This document shows, piece by piece, positions 8,203 to 16,860 of a stretch of DNA of 64,000 nucleotides. Below the pieces are notes generated by a model. The model was not told the DNA's origin and ran no database searches. It saw only the letters and a list, made by a program, of their open reading frames with translations. Made by a program: the position numbers and the translations under genes. Each line of letters starts with the position of its first letter. The stretch's first letter is position 1. Source of the DNA: Deinococcus radiotolerans (GTDB lineage Bacteria; Deinococcota; Deinococci; Deinococcales; Deinococcaceae); contig NZ_BMPE01000009.1 of NCBI RefSeq assembly GCF_014647435.1, positions 62,001 to 126,000 on the forward strand, written 5' to 3'.

Positions 8203-9879
8203 TCATGACGTGGTGCGCTGCTGGTAGACCCGCGCCTCGAACGGCTGGAGGGCCGCCGTGGCGTCCGCGCCGTAGTTGCTGATGAGCAGCTGCGCGTCAC
8301 CTCGCAGGGGCAGGCCGCCGGGCCAGGGTCCGGGCTCGTCACTGAAGTGCAGGACGGTCAGGATTTCCGTGTCGCCCAGCGTGCGGGTGTACGCGTACAC
8401 GGACGGATGATCCTCCAGAAGGACGTCGTACCGGCCGTCCACGAGGGCCGCCTGCGCCCGCCGCAGCCGGATCAGGGCGTGGTAGTACCAGTACACGGAC
8501 TGCGGGTCGCGCTGCGCGGCCTCGGCGTTGATCTGCGGGAAGTTCGGGTTGAGCGGCATCCAGGGAACGCCCGTGGTGAAACCGCCGTTCGCCGAGGCGT
8601 TCCAGGGAAAGGGCGTGCGGGCGTTGTCACGGCTCTTGCGCCAGATCATGCCCATCACGTCCGCCTCGCTCAGGTCCCGCTCGAACCGGGCCTCGCGGTA
8701 GAAGTTCAGGGTGTCCACGTCCCGGTAGTCGTCGATGGAGTCAAAGTGCACGTTGGTCATGCCCAGCTCATCACCCTGGTAGATGTACGGCGTGCCCTGC
8801 AACGTGAACAACAGCGTGGCCAGCAGCTTGGCGGACTGAACCCGGTACGGGCCGTCGTTCCCGAAGCGCGACACCATGCGCGGCACGTCATGGTTGGAGA
8901 GGTACAGGCTGTTCCAGCCCTGCCCGTGCAGTTCACGCTGCCACCGCCCAAGCAGGTCCCGCAGTTCCGTCAGCGTCCAGGGCCGGGACGTCCAGCGGGG
9001 CGCCCAGTGGGTCCGGTCGGTGTCCAGGCGCATGTGGTCAAACTGGAAGATCATGCTGAGCGTCCCGCGTTCCGGGTGCGTGAACTCCGTCGCCTGCACG
9101 GGATCCACGCCGGGCGTCTCACCGACGGTCAGCAGGTCGTGGTGCGACAGGACCTCGCGTTTCATCTCCTGGAGGTACTGCTGGAGGTCCGGGCCGTTGA
9201 GGAAGTGTTCCTCCGCGATGGGGTACGGCGTGTGGGCGCCGGTCACGTCCGGGAAGTCCGGATTCTTGGAGAGCATGTTGATGGTGTCCATGCGGAACCC
9301 GTCGACGCCCAGATCCAGCCAGAAGCGCATCATGTCGAACACGGCCTCCCGCACGGGCGGATGCGACCAGTTCAGGTCCGGCTGTTCAGGCGCGAAGAGG
9401 TGCAGGTAGTACTGCCCCGTCTGCTCATCCAGCGTCCAGGCGGACCCGCCGAAGTGAGACCCCCAGTTGTTGGGCGGACCGCCGCCCTCCGCCGGGGGCC
9501 GCCAGATGTAGTAGTCGCGGTACGGGTTGTCCCTGGAGGAGCGGGCCTGCTGAAACCACGCGTGCTGGTCACTGGTGTGGTTGACCACCAAGTCCATGAT
9601 CAGCTTCAGGCCGCGCGCGTGCGCGCCGTCCAACAGGGCCCGGAAGTCATCCATCGTGCCGAATTCCGGCATGATCGCGCGGTAGTCGCTGATGTCGTAC
9701 CCGTTGTCCACGTTCGGCGAGGCGTAGACCGGGCAGAGCCACAGCACGTCCGCGCCAAGTTCGGCGACATAGTCAAGCTGCTCGGTAATGCCGCGCAGGT
9801 CGCCGACCCCGTCGCCGGTGGTGTCCTTGAAGCTGCGCGGGTAGATCTGATAGACGACGCTCTGTTTCCACCAGCTCAT
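8203..9879 (-). CDS. GH13 alpha-glucosidase (oligo-1,6-glucosidase type)
   Basis: A 558-residue cytoplasmic glycoside hydrolase that would release glucose from alpha-glucosides such as isomaltose, maltose or sucrose. The ATG at 9879 follows GGAGGAAG; the longer reading to 9945 lacks support. GH13 signatures run in order: DLVVNH at about 96-101, the nucleophile in GFRMD (D198), the acid/base in TVGET (E254) and the transition-state stabiliser in SNHD (D331). QPDLNW at about 166-171 is typical of the oligo-1,6-glucosidase subfamily. Trehalose-6-phosphate hydrolase is a related alternative but usually differs around the nucleophile. It appears to be a single-gene unit with no sugar transporter beside it. 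Confidence 0.92.
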   Translation of the reverse strand: MSWWKQSVVYQIYPRSFKDTTGDGVGDLRGITEQLDYVAELGADVLWLCPVYASPNVDNGYDISDYRAIMPEFGTMDDFRALLDGAHARGLKLIMDLVVNHTSDQHAWFQQARSSRDNPYRDYYIWRPPAEGGGPPNNWGSHFGGSAWTLDEQTGQYYLHLFAPEQPDLNWSHPPVREAVFDMMRFWLDLGVDGFRMDTINMLSKNPDFPDVTGAHTPYPIAEEHFLNGPDLQQYLQEMKREVLSHHDLLTVGETPGVDPVQATEFTHPERGTLSMIFQFDHMRLDTDRTHWAPRWTSRPWTLTELRDLLGRWQRELHGQGWNSLYLSNHDVPRMVSRFGNDGPYRVQSAKLLATLLFTLQGTPYIYQGDELGMTNVHFDSIDDYRDVDTLNFYREARFERDLSEADVMGMIWRKSRDNARTPFPWNASANGGFTTGVPWMPLNPNFPQINAEAAQRDPQSVYWYYHALIRLRRAQAALVDGRYDVLLEDHPSVYAYTRTLGDTEILTVLHFSDEPGPWPGGLPLRGDAQLLISNYGADATAALQPFEARVYQQRTTS

Positions 9880-10210
9880 GGGCTTCCTCCAGAACCGGGT
9901 GCTGGTCCGGCCGGCACGTGCGCCGGAACGCGGAGTCCGGCGCACGCCGGTGAGGTGGATCGTAGCAGGTGCGTGCCGCCCGCAGGACCGGACTCAGACT
10001 GCACCCTGAGGCTGAGCCGCGCGGGGAAGACAGGGCCGGGTTGTTCAGGCCAACGCGCGCGAGGAGGCCCGAGTGCCCGGGCCAGAATGAATGCTTCACG
10101 GGCTGAAGAGCGACGCTCCGGATACCGTCAGGTGAGAGAGACGGCCCCCGACCGGAAGGGGAAGGACACGGACCGCCGATCAGGACGCGCGGCGCTGGGC
10201 GCACGCGGCC
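9880..10210. other. Divergent intergenic region
   Basis: This is the space between the divergent alpha-glucosidase and DUF4157 genes. It may include the true 5' end of the DUF4157 gene: a GTG at 10132 opens a frame that would join it through a one-base shift near 10178. No promoter was confidently placed. Confidence 0.4.
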
Positions 10211-11656
10211 GTGCAGCGGCAGGTCGCGCAGGAGGAAGCGGCGCTGGCCGCCTCGGCGCATCAGGGTGTGGTGCAGCGCGTCCAGGCCCGGCAGGGACTC
10301 GGCGAGCCGTTGCCGGTCGCTGTAAGGCGGCACCTGGAACTGGGTCTGAATGCCGATCTGTCCCGCGTGAGGGTGCACACGGACCGGGAAGCGGCGGCCC
10401 TTGCGGCGCGGGTTCAGGCGCGGGCGTTCACCAGCGGCCCGGACATCTACTTCGCGGCGAACACGTACGACCCAGGCAGCCGCGCGGGCCTCACGCTCAT
10501 CGCGCATGAGGCGGCGCATGTGGTTCAGCAGCAGCAGGGCCGGGTCGCGGCCGGTCTGGACCCGGACGCTGCGCTGGAAACCGAGGCCGAGCAGCAGGGT
10601 GAACGCCTGGGCCACGCGGTGAACGCCGCGCCGCCCACTGCGCCGCTGTCGGACGCTGCGCCAGCAGGAGCGTCCGCCCACGCCATTCCGGGCGCCGCCG
10701 TCCAGCGCGTGATCGGCAAGAGCCTCAAACCGAAGCCGCCGTTCCCCACCAGACCGCTCCGCGACGCCTTCATGAACCGCCGGACCGTCAAGAGCCGGCC
10801 GCCAGGCGCGCCCATGTACTTCAACAGCGAGTACAAGGCGCTGCTGCAGGGCCTGCACCGGAAGCAGACGCGCTACACGGTCATCCAGGCCCTGGCGAAG
10901 GCGGACCGGCGGTACGTGGCCAAGCACGGGAACGCGCGCATCAAGGCGCAGAATGCTGGCACGCGCATCACCACGCACCAGGCCCTGATCACCAAGTTCC
11001 AGAACAACGGGTACGCGACCGGCACGCTCCAGAACAAACTGGTCACCAAGCAGCACGGCAGCGCCGTCGACGCCCTGCTGGGCATGGTGCCGTTCACGGA
11101 TCAGGACCTCGTGAACGTCTCCAAGGTGGGCGACATGTACAGCAACTTCACCACGCACTTCAACAAGGTGCACGCCCCGGCCATGATCCGCACCGCCAGC
11201 GCCTGCATCGACGTCAACCACGCCATGGTGACTGCTGATACCTCCGCGTCCGGGAAGTTCTCCGTGTCCACCAAGGGATCGGTCTTCGAGAGTTTCGTGG
11301 ACAAGACCGTGCTCGGCGGGTACGGCCGGGTCAGCATCACCAGGCAGCTCACCATGCACGCCAGTCGCGATTCGGACAGCTATGACGCCGCCACGCGCAC
11401 CCTGTACGACGCCAAGTTCTACGACTCCGTCATGGGCAAGAGTACCAACAACCACCAGTACGACGACTACGAACTGATCCTCAGTCAAGGTCTCGACGCG
11501 GACGGCGGCGAGCCGATCGACCACGTGTGCTACGTCTTTCCCGATCAGGCCGCGGCGCAGCTCAACGTGGGCCTGAATAAGGTCGTGAAGGTGGGCAAGG
11601 ACATCCAGGTGGCCTACGTCCGCGCGGGCCAGAACCCCGTCCTGGTTCACGTCTGA
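10211..11656 (+). CDS. DUF4157 (eCIS-core) protein with unassigned C-terminal domain
   Basis: The reading is open from 10136, and the first in-frame start codon is the GTG at 10211, giving 481 residues. Residues about 35-110 form the DUF4157 domain: VRVHTDREAAALA, then FTSGPDIYFA, then a zincin-like HEAAH (H99, E100, H103) followed by VVQQQQG. DUF4157 is common in proteins associated with extracellular contractile injection systems and in orphan polymorphic proteins. A Pro/Ala-rich linker runs from about 138 to 200. The C-terminal 280 residues match no family I can name. Within them E360 (GSVFESFVD) and D400-A-K402 (TLYDAKFYD) are spaced like a PD-(D/E)xK nuclease core, which would make the tail a candidate effector. 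That is inference. No injection-system genes lie in the window. Confidence 0.85.
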   Translation: MQRQVAQEEAALAASAHQGVVQRVQARQGLGEPLPVAVRRHLELGLNADLSRVRVHTDREAAALAARVQARAFTSGPDIYFAANTYDPGSRAGLTLIAHEAAHVVQQQQGRVAAGLDPDAALETEAEQQGERLGHAVNAAPPTAPLSDAAPAGASAHAIPGAAVQRVIGKSLKPKPPFPTRPLRDAFMNRRTVKSRPPGAPMYFNSEYKALLQGLHRKQTRYTVIQALAKADRRYVAKHGNARIKAQNAGTRITTHQALITKFQNNGYATGTLQNKLVTKQHGSAVDALLGMVPFTDQDLVNVSKVGDMYSNFTTHFNKVHAPAMIRTASACIDVNHAMVTADTSASGKFSVSTKGSVFESFVDKTVLGGYGRVSITRQLTMHASRDSDSYDAATRTLYDAKFYDSVMGKSTNNHQYDDYELILSQGLDADGGEPIDHVCYVFPDQAAAQLNVGLNKVVKVGKDIQVAYVRAGQNPVLVHV

Positions 11657-11722
11657 GGGGCGCTGGCGCGGACGCCTGGACGGGCACCACCTGCCTCTCC
11701 CGCGGGCGAGTGGCGTGGCCGC

Positions 11723-12418
11723 TCAGGGAGCGCTGAGCAGTCGGATCATCTCGCGGTACCCGGCGCGCTGCGCATGCTGGAGTGGCGTCACGCCCTCCGG
11801 GTCCGCCAGCGTGCGGTCCGCGCCGTGCGCGAGCAGGGCCCGCACGATGGCCGTATGCGCGGGGCCCCCGTCGCCGAGGATCACGGCTTCCAGCAGGGCC
11901 GTCCAGCCCAGGTTGTTCACGTGATTCACGTCGATGCGGGTCGTGGCCAGGAGTTCCCGGACGTAGTCGAGGTGACCACGGTCCGCCGCAGGGATCAGGG
12001 CCGTGCCGCCGAAGCGGTTCGTGCGGGTCAGGTCGGGATGGGCCTTCAGGATCTCCCGCAGCATCGCGACGCTGCCGGTTTCCCCGGTGATCAGCAGGGC
12101 GTTGTTCCGGGCGTTGTCCTGGCGGTCCGGGTCGGCCCCGGCGGCCACCAGCACGCGCGCTGCGGCCACGTGATCACCGGCGGCTGCGGCGGTCAGGGCG
12201 GTGCGGCCGCTGGCGTCGGCCGCGTCGGGACTGGCGCCGGCCGCCAGCAGCGCCGCCACGCGCCGCGCGTCACCCGCCCCGGCCGCCGCGAGCAGTTGAG
12301 CGTTCAGATTGGACACGGACTGGACCTCCTTGGGGGGCCGCGTGCCGCCCGCATGAGCGGCGTGGGGCGGTGCGGCCAGGGTGACCAGCAGGACGGTCAG
12401 CGCAGCAGCCCTGAACAT
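11723..12418 (-). CDS. Secreted ankyrin-repeat protein
   Basis: A 231-residue protein. The ATG at 12418 begins a clean signal peptide (MFRAAALTVLLVTLAAPPHAAHA), so the product is likely periplasmic or exported. Five to six ankyrin units follow, recognisable by GRTALTAAAAGDHVAAARVL, GGTALIPAADRGHLDYVREL and LGWTALLEAV. The fold mediates protein-protein contact. The gene starts 17 bases after the stop of the GlcG-like gene and is almost certainly cotranscribed with it and with the FixL/FixJ-type pair upstream. A partner protein is not evident. Confidence 0.88.
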   Translation of the reverse strand: MFRAAALTVLLVTLAAPPHAAHAGGTRPPKEVQSVSNLNAQLLAAAGAGDARRVAALLAAGASPDAADASGRTALTAAAAGDHVAAARVLVAAGADPDRQDNARNNALLITGETGSVAMLREILKAHPDLTRTNRFGGTALIPAADRGHLDYVRELLATTRIDVNHVNNLGWTALLEAVILGDGGPAHTAIVRALLAHGADRTLADPEGVTPLQHAQRAGYREMIRLLSAP

Positions 12419-12435
12419 GACGTGCCGCGCCCCGT

Positions 12436-12930
12436 TTACTGGCCCAGCAGGGTCTTGAGGGCGTCCGCGGCGCACTTCTCGTCAATCAGGCCGCTGGGAG
12501 CGCCGCCGACGCCGATGGCGCCCACCACGGCGCTGTTCACGCGCACCGGCACGCCCCCGGCCAGCAGGAGGTACCCGGGAATGTCCGCCAGGCCCGGATT
12601 GGCCGCCAGCCCCTTGGCCATCTCGCTGGTTAGGTTGCGGCCACTGGCGCTGGTGAAGGCCTTGCCGAAGCTCGCGCCGACCGTGTGCGGCCCGGCCAGT
12701 TCAGCGCGGGCCACGGCGAGGGTCACGCCGGAGCGGTCCACGACGGTGGCGGTCACGTGGTACCCGGCCGCGGCGCAGTTCGCCACGGTCTGGGTGGCCA
12801 GTTTCACGGCCGTGTCCAGGCTCAGGGTCGCGACCTGCACGGTGGGTGTGGTCGCCAGTTGAACCGGCGTGGGCGCCTGCTGAGCGGCGGCGGACGTGAC
12901 GAGCAGGGCGGCCAGGGTGACGTGTTTCAT
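12436..12930 (-). CDS. Secreted GlcG/HbpS-family (DUF336) protein, possible heme binder
   Basis: The ATG at 12930 gives 164 residues starting with a signal peptide (MKHVTLAALLVTSAAAQQ). The mature part carries the GlcG/HbpS core: ALAVARAELAGPHTVGAS-like text followed by GGVPVRV....VVGAIGVGGA and the closing DEKCA. HbpS-type members bind heme or cobalamin-like ligands outside the cell and can modulate a two-component sensor. Here a membrane sensor kinase and its regulator lie immediately upstream on the same strand, which makes a sensory-accessory role attractive but unproven. An upstream extension to 12996 is open but lacks a signal peptide and is not preferred. Confidence 0.85.
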   Translation of the reverse strand: MKHVTLAALLVTSAAAQQAPTPVQLATTPTVQVATLSLDTAVKLATQTVANCAAAGYHVTATVVDRSGVTLAVARAELAGPHTVGASFGKAFTSASGRNLTSEMAKGLAANPGLADIPGYLLLAGGVPVRVNSAVVGAIGVGGAPSGLIDEKCAADALKTLLGQ

Positions 12931-12996
12931 GCCGTCATGCTGGCAGCCTGACGGCCGGGACGCCATTCGGGCCTTTCCGGAGGGACCTCCGTACAA

Positions 12997-13632
12997 TTAC
13001 GGAGCTCCGCGGGGTTCAGGGTCCGTGACCGGCAGGTACGTGCGCATCAGGTCCGCCAAGGACTGCACCTCCAGTTTCTCGAACAGGCTCGCGCGGTGCG
13101 TTTCGACCGTGCGGGCACCGATGCCCAGCACGCGGGCACTCTGCTTGCTGGTCTGCCCGGCCATCAGGCCGCCCAGCACCTCGCGTTCCCGCTCGGTCAG
13201 GCGGGCCAGCCGGGCGCGGGCTGGACCGAGCGCCTCCGCCTGCGCCCGGCGCTGCTGATGCTGATGCAGGGCCCGCTGCACCGCTTCGAGCAGCGCCGTC
13301 TCGTCCACGGGTTTCTCCAGGAAGTCCACCGCGCCCTGCTGGAAGGCCCGGCGGCACAGGTCCACGTTGCCGTGCCCGGTCAGAATGATGACGGGCAGGT
13401 CCACGCCCCGCGCCACAAGCTGCTCCTGAAGCTGCAGGCCACTCACGTGCGGCATGCGGATATCGAGCAGCAGGCAGCCCACGTCCTGCGGCGTCAGGCT
13501 GTCCTGGAGCGCCACGCCGTCCGCGAAGGCCTGCACCGGCAGGCCCACGGTGCTGAGCAGGAAGCTCAGCGCGTCCCGCACACCCGCGTCGTCATCCACG
13601 AGGTACACGGTCGGTTCAGGAGTCCGGGTCAC
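12997..13632 (-). CDS. FixJ/NarL-type response regulator
   Basis: A protein of 211 residues with an N-terminal receiver (acidic pair D13-D14, phosphoacceptor D57 in LLLDIRMP, T85 in ILTGHG, K107 in EKPVD). A C-terminal LuxR-type helix-turn-helix follows (about 140-200, LTEREREVLGGLMAG and ARTVETHRASLFEKL). The start overlaps the kinase stop by 17 bases, so the two are translationally coupled. The EKP and GHG signatures are typical of FixJ/TodT-like regulators. The target is probably the GlcG-ankyrin pair downstream or the operon itself. Confidence 0.93.
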   Translation of the reverse strand: MTRTPEPTVYLVDDDAGVRDALSFLLSTVGLPVQAFADGVALQDSLTPQDVGCLLLDIRMPHVSGLQLQEQLVARGVDLPVIILTGHGNVDLCRRAFQQGAVDFLEKPVDETALLEAVQRALHQHQQRRAQAEALGPARARLARLTEREREVLGGLMAGQTSKQSARVLGIGARTVETHRASLFEKLEVQSLADLMRTYLPVTDPEPRGAP

Positions 13633-15469
13633 CGGTCCATTGTGGCAGCGTGAGCGTGAAGCGCGCGCCGCCCGCCACCGCGTTCTCGCCGCTCAGGTCC
13701 CCGCCCATGCCCTGGGCCAGCGTCTGCGAGAGGGACAGGCCCAGCCCCAGCCCCTCCCGCTTGCTCGTCTGGAACGGCTGGAAGAGGTTCGCCAGCGCGG
13801 CCCCGGTCAGCCCCGCGCCGCTGTCCTGCACGGTCAGTGCCCAGCTGGTCTCTGCCGACCTGACACGCAGGCTCAGGTGGCGCCTCGGCACCCCCGCCAT
13901 GGCCTCCAGCGCGTTGCGCACCAGATTGAGCAGGATCTGCTCCACCTGCACCGGGTCACCCGTCACGAACGCCGCGGTGGGCAGCGGGGCGTCCACCTGA
14001 ACGTCCAGGCGGGTCAGGTCCGCCTGGCAGAGGGTCAGGATGTTCCGCGCCGCCTGCACCAGATCCACCTTCACCCGCTGCGCCGGCGCGCGCCGCACCA
14101 GCGTGCGCAGCCGCGCGATGATCTCCGCGGACCGCTGCGCCTGGGTCACCATGCCCTGCACCGCCTGGCGCGCCCGCGTCAGGTCCGGCTCCGCCTGATT
14201 CAGCAGCCGCAGGCTGGCCTGACCGTAACTCACGATCGCCGTCAGCGGCTGGTTCAGCTCGTGGGCCAGTCCGGCACTCATCTCCCCGAGCGTCGACAGG
14301 CGCGACACGTGTGTCAGCGTCGCCTCGTGCTCCCGCACGCGCCGCTCCCCGGCGTCCAGTTGCGCCAGCATGCGCTGCTGGAGCGGCCCCACCTCGCGCA
14401 GCGTCAGCACCCGGCCCAGCAGGTGCCCGCCCTCCCCGGTCAGAGGCGTCAGGCCGCCCTCGACCAGGACCCGCTGCGCGCCGCGTTGCAGGGCCGTGCC
14501 GTCTGGCAGGGCCACGGCCGCCCGGGCCTGCCAGAATCCCGCTGCGTCGAACGGCGCCTGCGACAACGTGGCCTGAAACTGGGCCGCGCTCCCGATGGCC
14601 TGACCCACCTGCAGGCCATCCAGAATGCGCCGCGCCGCCGGGTTCGCCTGCACGACCACGCCGCCCGCGTCCAGCACCACGATGCCGTCCGTGCTGGCCT
14701 GCACGATGCCCTGCGCGCGGCGCCGCTCGTCCAGCAGCGTCCGTTCACTGCGCGCCCGGACGATCAGGGCCCGCGCCAGCCCCCACGCGAGCAGGGCCGT
14801 GACGGCCACCCACGCCAGCAGCTCCCCCCAGGGCCAGACGGTCCAGGCGTACGCCCGTTCAAAACGGACCGGGAAGGGCTCGAGTGCCGTCCCGAGCCGC
14901 TTGTCCACGCTGAAAGCCCACGCGGCGTGCCGCACCGGCGCGGCCTGCCCCAGCACGAGCGCGCCACCGTCCGGGCGGAACAGCTGAACCGTCAGCGGCT
15001 CCTCGGGCAGGTCCCGGGCCGGCAGCAGGGCGCCCGCATTCACCCACACGCGCGCGCGCCCCAGGCTCAGGGCGTACCGCGCGCCGCTGCCCGCAGGCCA
15101 GTGCACCGACGGGCCGGGCGACGGTGAGAACGGCAGGAGCGGCAGGGCCGCCCGGCCCGGCGCGACCAGCTGACAGCCGGCCGCCGCGCAGGACTCCACC
15201 GCCACGATCTGCCGGTACGGACGGATGAGGGTCTGCACGGACCCCCGGAGCGTCCCAGCCGGCAGGTCCTGAGTCAGAAGGGCCGACACGGCGTGCAGCA
15301 CCGTTTCCTGCTGCTCCATCCGCTGCGACAGCACCCGGTGCAGAACGCGGGCATCCAGATCGAACGCCGCCCGCAGGGCCGCGCGCTGCCCGCTGACCAG
15401 CCCCCAGGCGCCCAGCGCCGTGACCGCCAGCCACAGGGGCAGCGTCCACATCCAGACCGGCCGGGGCAT
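13616..15469 (-). CDS. FixL-type membrane sensor histidine kinase
   Basis: A 617-residue sensor. A first membrane helix (about 8-27) and a second (about 213-238) flank a periplasmic domain of about 185 residues carrying two Cys in SCAAAGC (94-99). A PAS domain lies at about 250-355 (DGIVVLDAGGVVVQANPAA). HisKA follows with phosphoacceptor H403 in AGLAHELNQPLTAI. The HATPase has its N box (LNLVRNALEAM), DSGAG and GLGLGLS. The HELNQPL signature places it with FixL/DctB-like kinases. Its stop overlaps the regulator start. It is likely to sense an extracytoplasmic or redox cue together with the secreted GlcG-like protein downstream. Confidence 0.92.
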   Translation of the reverse strand: MPRPVWMWTLPLWLAVTALGAWGLVSGQRAALRAAFDLDARVLHRVLSQRMEQQETVLHAVSALLTQDLPAGTLRGSVQTLIRPYRQIVAVESCAAAGCQLVAPGRAALPLLPFSPSPGPSVHWPAGSGARYALSLGRARVWVNAGALLPARDLPEEPLTVQLFRPDGGALVLGQAAPVRHAAWAFSVDKRLGTALEPFPVRFERAYAWTVWPWGELLAWVAVTALLAWGLARALIVRARSERTLLDERRRAQGIVQASTDGIVVLDAGGVVVQANPAARRILDGLQVGQAIGSAAQFQATLSQAPFDAAGFWQARAAVALPDGTALQRGAQRVLVEGGLTPLTGEGGHLLGRVLTLREVGPLQQRMLAQLDAGERRVREHEATLTHVSRLSTLGEMSAGLAHELNQPLTAIVSYGQASLRLLNQAEPDLTRARQAVQGMVTQAQRSAEIIARLRTLVRRAPAQRVKVDLVQAARNILTLCQADLTRLDVQVDAPLPTAAFVTGDPVQVEQILLNLVRNALEAMAGVPRRHLSLRVRSAETSWALTVQDSGAGLTGAALANLFQPFQTSKREGLGLGLSLSQTLAQGMGGDLSGENAVAGGARFTLTLPQWTGDPDS

Positions 15470-15556
15470 GCCGCCCAGGGTACCGGTTCTTCCAGCGCCG
15501 CGCCGATACCGTCCAGGGCTGTCCGGCCCGGGGCGGCGCGTCCAGTCCCCGGTGCA

Positions 15557-16786
15557 TCACGGCCGCAGGTCCAGATGAACACCACGCGCTGGACGTTCCG
15601 CACAGGCCGCCCAGAGCCACAGCGCGCAGCCCAGCCCCTGCGCCACCCCGGCCACGCCGAACCACACGGGTAGCGGCGCGCGGTCCAGCAGCGGCGCGAC
15701 CAGCAGCAGACTCAGCGGCATGCCCACGGTCGACACCATGCCCAGCACACTGAACACCCGCCCCAGGAACGCCTGCGGCACCAGCTCCTGCATCAGCGTC
15801 TGAAACGGCGTGTTGATCAGACCAAACCCGAACCCCAGCGCCCCGGCCGCCGGGAGCAGCGCCGCAGGCTGCGGCAACGCCCACATCAGCCCGTACGCGC
15901 CCGCCGTCACCGCCAGGCCCACCGTGATCAGCCGCCGCGAGTCCAGGCGCGTGGCCAGCAGCGCCACCAGCGCCCCGGCCGCCATCACGCCCACACTTTC
16001 CAGCACCAGGAACGTCCCGTACCCCGCCGCCGTCCCGCCGCCCCCGGCGAACAGCTTCGGCAGGGCCGCCGTGACCGGCGCCAGCCCCGCGTTCAGCAGC
16101 AGGGCGATCACCGGCGCCAGCGTCAGCGTGCGCGAGCGGCCCATCACCCGCAAGCCGGCGCTCACCTCCGAGAGCAGGCCCGCTGGCCGCTCCGCCGCGC
16201 CCGGCGCCGCCCGGTCCGGCAGGGTCACCAGGCCCATCAGGGCGGCCATCAGCAGGAAACTCACGCCGTCCAGCAGGATCGCCAGCGGCGGGGACCAGCG
16301 CGTGACAATCCACCCGCCCGTCAGGCTGCCCAGCAGCCACGCCCCGCGACTCACACTGCTGAGCACCGCATTCGCACGTGCCAGCGCGCCAGCCGGCACC
16401 AGCAGGGGCACGGCGGCGCTGCTGGCCGGCGCCGCAAACAGGCCCACCAGGCCCGTCAGGACCGCCACGCCATTGATCAGCGCGAGCGGCACCTCACCCC
16501 ACCGCAGCGCCGCGGCGCCCACACCCAGTTGCAGCGCCCCACGGATCAGGTCCGACGCGATGACCGGCCCCCGCAGATTCCAGCGGTCCACCAGCGCCCC
16601 CGCCAGCGGCATCAGCAGGTTCGGCAGGAGCGAACACGCCAGCGTCACGGCCATCTGCCCGGCCGAACCGGTCTGATGCAGCACCAGGAAACTGAGGGCC
16701 AGGCCGGCCACGGCGCTGCCGAACTGAGACTGGGCGGTCCCGATCAGCCAGACGGTGAAACTACGGTTCCAGAGAGAGCTGGGCAT
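15557..16786 (-). CDS. MFS efflux transporter
   Basis: A 409-residue inner-membrane protein with about twelve hydrophobic helices. The start at 16786 (MPSSLWNRSF) gives the usual short cytoplasmic N-terminus of MefA/MdfA-like drug exporters; the frame is open further upstream but overlaps the shared promoter. The typical loop LVDRWNLRGPVIASDLIRG, with the basic A-motif-like stretch between helices 2 and 3, is visible. It is divergent from an ArsR-like regulator across 74 bases containing a perfect inverted repeat, so repression by that regulator is likely. The substrate is unknown. Confidence 0.88.
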   Translation of the reverse strand: MPSSLWNRSFTVWLIGTAQSQFGSAVAGLALSFLVLHQTGSAGQMAVTLACSLLPNLLMPLAGALVDRWNLRGPVIASDLIRGALQLGVGAAALRWGEVPLALINGVAVLTGLVGLFAAPASSAAVPLLVPAGALARANAVLSSVSRGAWLLGSLTGGWIVTRWSPPLAILLDGVSFLLMAALMGLVTLPDRAAPGAAERPAGLLSEVSAGLRVMGRSRTLTLAPVIALLLNAGLAPVTAALPKLFAGGGGTAAGYGTFLVLESVGVMAAGALVALLATRLDSRRLITVGLAVTAGAYGLMWALPQPAALLPAAGALGFGFGLINTPFQTLMQELVPQAFLGRVFSVLGMVSTVGMPLSLLLVAPLLDRAPLPVWFGVAGVAQGLGCALWLWAACAERPARGVHLDLRP

Positions 16787-16808
16787 GCCGGCCAGTGTGC
16801 CGACGCCC

Positions 16809-16840
16809 CAACCTGAAAAAACACCGCACATTTCAGGTTG
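16809..16840. promoter_or_regulatory. Inverted-repeat operator between efflux pump and regulator
   Basis: CAACCTGAAA (16809-16818) and TTTCAGGTTG (16831-16840) form a perfect 10-bp inverted repeat with a 12-base spacer. Half-site centres are 22 bp apart, about two helical turns, as for a dimeric winged-helix repressor. It is the only dyad in the 74-base space between the divergent MFS and ArsR-like genes. Confidence 0.75.
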
Positions 16841-16860
16841 ACGCGCCCTACAGTGACCGC

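Noticed and set aside
8347..10509. A 720-codon plus-strand reading over the alpha-glucosidase and DUF4157 region
   Set aside because: It lies antisense to a clear GH13 gene with intact active-site motifs. Its product is Arg/Val/Gln-rich text typical of a shadow frame in high-GC DNA.
13454..15127. A 557-codon plus-strand reading opposite the sensor kinase
   Set aside because: It is antisense to HisKA/HATPase motifs and has biased composition.
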